Below, one piece after another: positions 62,838 to 64,000 of a stretch of 64,000 nt of DNA (position 1 is the first letter of the stretch; each line of letters opens with the position of its first letter). The position numbers and the translations under genes are program-made. The notes under the pieces are model-generated. The model was not told the origin of the DNA. It ran no database searches and saw only the letters and a list, made by a program, of their open reading frames with translations. The stretch is from Candidatus Brachythrix odensensis (GTDB lineage: Bacteria > Chloroflexota > Anaerolineae > J036 > Brachytrichaceae), in NCBI GenBank assembly GCA_016714465.1, contig JADKDT010000003.1, positions 186,001 through 250,000 of the forward strand, in the 5' to 3' direction.

Positions 62838-62914
62838 GCGAACACCCTAAGGGTTGGCCCGCATGGGTTCGCGGCGGGGAAAAGCGGAAGGGGGCCAACC
62901 CTTAGGGTGTTCGC
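62838..62914. terminator. Perfect 23-bp-arm hairpin between ZnuA and ZnuC genes
   Basis: Arms of 23 bases (GCGAACACCCTAAGGGTTGG... and complement) are separated by 31 bases. It lies within the metal-transporter operon, 26 bases after the binding-protein stop, and may reduce expression of the ATPase and permease relative to the binding protein. No T-run. Confidence 0.65.
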
Positions 62915-62935
62915 GCCTCGGGATTGATCCACGCC

Positions 62936-63706
62936 ATGCCCCGCCTCTACTACACCCGCCACATGCACACCGACGACATGTCGGCGATCGCCCACGCAGT
63001 ATGTCTGACTAACCTGACCTACCGCTACCCCGGCCGGACGCGCGCCGCGTTGGAGGGCGTCAGCCTATGCATCCGCCAGGGCGAGCGGGTGGCCCTGCTG
63101 GGGCCGAACGGGGCAGGCAAGAGCAGCCTGCTCAAGATCATCGCCGGCCTGCTCCATCCGCCCAACCCGGACATGGCCCAGGTCTTTGAGACGAACATCG
63201 ACACCTGCCACCCCCACACCTCGTTTCTTGCCCAACGCACGGATGTGGATTGGCGCTTCCCGGTCACCGTCCGGGATGTGGTGATGATGGGCCGCTACTC
63301 GCACCTGGGTTGGTTCGCCCGGCCCGGGCGCGACGATGACAAAGCGGTGGACGCCGCCCTGGAGCAGGTCGGGCTGTCCGGACTGGCCCGCCGCTCGATC
63401 GGCGACCTGTCCGGCGGGCAACAACAGCGCGCCTTCCTGGCCCGCTCGCTGGCCCAGCACGCGAGGCTGCTGCTGCTGGACGAGCCCTTCGCCGGCCTCG
63501 ACGCCCCCTCCCAGCGCAGCATCATGGATCTCATCCGCGAGCTGCAGCAGCAAGGCATGACTGTGATCTCATCCACCCACGACCTGGGCAGCGTCGTGAC
63601 CGGCGATGTTGCCGACCGGGTGATCCTGCTCAATCGCAATGTCGTCGCGGATGGCACCCCAGCCGAGGTCATGCAGCCCGACGTGCTGCGCCAAGCCTAT
63701 GGCTAA
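62936..63706 (+). CDS. znuC: Metal ABC transporter ATP-binding protein, ZnuC-like
   Basis: ATPase of the metal importer. Walker A GPNGAGKSS, LSGGQQQRAFLARSL, Walker B LLLLDEPFAGLDAP and STHDLGSV; the VDWRFPVTVRDVVMMGRYSHLG segment is typical of ZnuC/MntB ATPases. Starts at 62936 (MPRLYYTRHMHTDD, with three His before the fold) or 62978 (MSAIAHAV) are possible; neither has a ribosome site. The stop overlaps the permease start. Confidence 0.9.
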   Translation: MPRLYYTRHMHTDDMSAIAHAVCLTNLTYRYPGRTRAALEGVSLCIRQGERVALLGPNGAGKSSLLKIIAGLLHPPNPDMAQVFETNIDTCHPHTSFLAQRTDVDWRFPVTVRDVVMMGRYSHLGWFARPGRDDDKAVDAALEQVGLSGLARRSIGDLSGGQQQRAFLARSLAQHARLLLLDEPFAGLDAPSQRSIMDLIRELQQQGMTVISSTHDLGSVVTGDVADRVILLNRNVVADGTPAEVMQPDVLRQAYG

Positions 63707-64000
63707 CTTTCTGCTCGAACCCCTGGCCAACGGCTTTATGCAACGTGGACTGGCGGCCGGTCTGCTGGTCGCGATCGTGTGCGGCCTGCTGGGCTGTTTT
63801 GTCGTCTTGCGCGGGATGGAATACATCGGCGACGCGATCTCGCACAGCGTGCTGCCGGGTGTCGTCATCGCCTATATCGCCCAGGGCAATCTCTTTCTCG
63901 GTGGCCTGGTCTCCGCTCTGGTCACGGCCGCCATCATCAGCGCGCTCAGCCGCGAGGGCAAGCTGCGCGACAGCACCGCCATTGGGGTGGTCTTCACCGC
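63699..64000 (+). CDS. znuB: Metal ABC transporter permease, ZnuB-like (partial, runs off the window)
   Basis: The first 100 residues of a cluster A-I permease: MANFLLEPLANGFMQRGLAAGLLVAIVCGLLGCFVVLRGMEYIGDAISHSVLPGVVIAY, with the typical GDAISHSVLPG loop. Starts eight bases before the end of znuC, so the operon is tightly coupled. The 3' end lies outside. Confidence 0.92.
   Translation, partial: MANFLLEPLANGFMQRGLAAGLLVAIVCGLLGCFVVLRGMEYIGDAISHSVLPGVVIAYIAQGNLFLGGLVSALVTAAIISALSREGKLRDSTAIGVVFT

Overview
The window is GC-rich bacterial DNA, most likely from a Chloroflexota genome of the Anaerolineae type. This is an inference from gene content: a fused rhamnulose-phosphate aldolase/dehydrogenase of the kind known from Chloroflexus, a DUF3090-SCO1664 gene pair, lipoproteins with long Ala/Pro/Thr linkers, leaderless gene starts, and intergenic DNA packed with palindromes. 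No 16S rRNA or tRNA was recognised. The RNase P RNA, S18, L33, TyrS, FolC and Pgi genes show that this is chromosome. At least eight genes carry single-base frameshifts, often in short G/C runs, so residual assembly indels are likely.

Layout. 1-2.4 kb: ECF-type ATPase, AlkD glycosylase, VOC protein, and a REP-associated transposase with its own palindromic 60-bp repeat. 2.5-16.1 kb (minus strand): a long L-rhamnose operon with two GH78 rhamnosidases, rhamnose isomerase, rhamnulokinase, two kinds of rhamnulose-1-P aldolase, an M19 peptidase homologue, an alpha/beta hydrolase and a DeoR regulator. 16.2-21.7 kb (plus): the divergent sugar ABC transporter (binding protein and two permeases, no ATPase) and two sugar-modifying enzymes. 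The two units share a nearly mirror-symmetric promoter/operator region. 22-30 kb: assorted oxidoreductases, RNase P RNA, creatininase, SDR, HpcH-type aldolase. 30.4-35.5 kb: a decayed RHS locus with a type-44-like toxin tip and a lipoprotein that may be its immunity protein, surrounded by repeat mosaics. 35.7-42.8 kb: trans-sulfuration enzyme, DUF3090/SCO1664, FolC, LCP protein, S18. 42.9-50.6 kb: L33, broken glycosyltransferases, a membrane Fe-S oxidoreductase, a WXG-like metallopeptidase and an IS200-type transposase. 50.8-61.1 kb: MsmK-type ATPase (a candidate partner for the rhamnoside permeases), D-2-hydroxyacid dehydrogenase, TyrS, DapA-family protein, dihydroorotase-like amidohydrolase, AbrB-like antitoxin, ABC exporter, Pgi. 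61.5-64 kb: a ribbon-helix-helix/zinc-ribbon protein translationally coupled to a ZnuABC-type metal transporter that runs off the end.

The clearest unexplained signal is intergenic. (i) A series of perfect hairpins has locus-specific arms of 19-27 bp around a fixed 3-nt GGA loop, with arms that often mirror the end of the preceding gene. (ii) Arrays of 19-bp and 9-bp repeats abut gene ends so precisely that they supply the stop codons of two genes and the start of a third. (iii) Two further inverted-repeat families recur near them.
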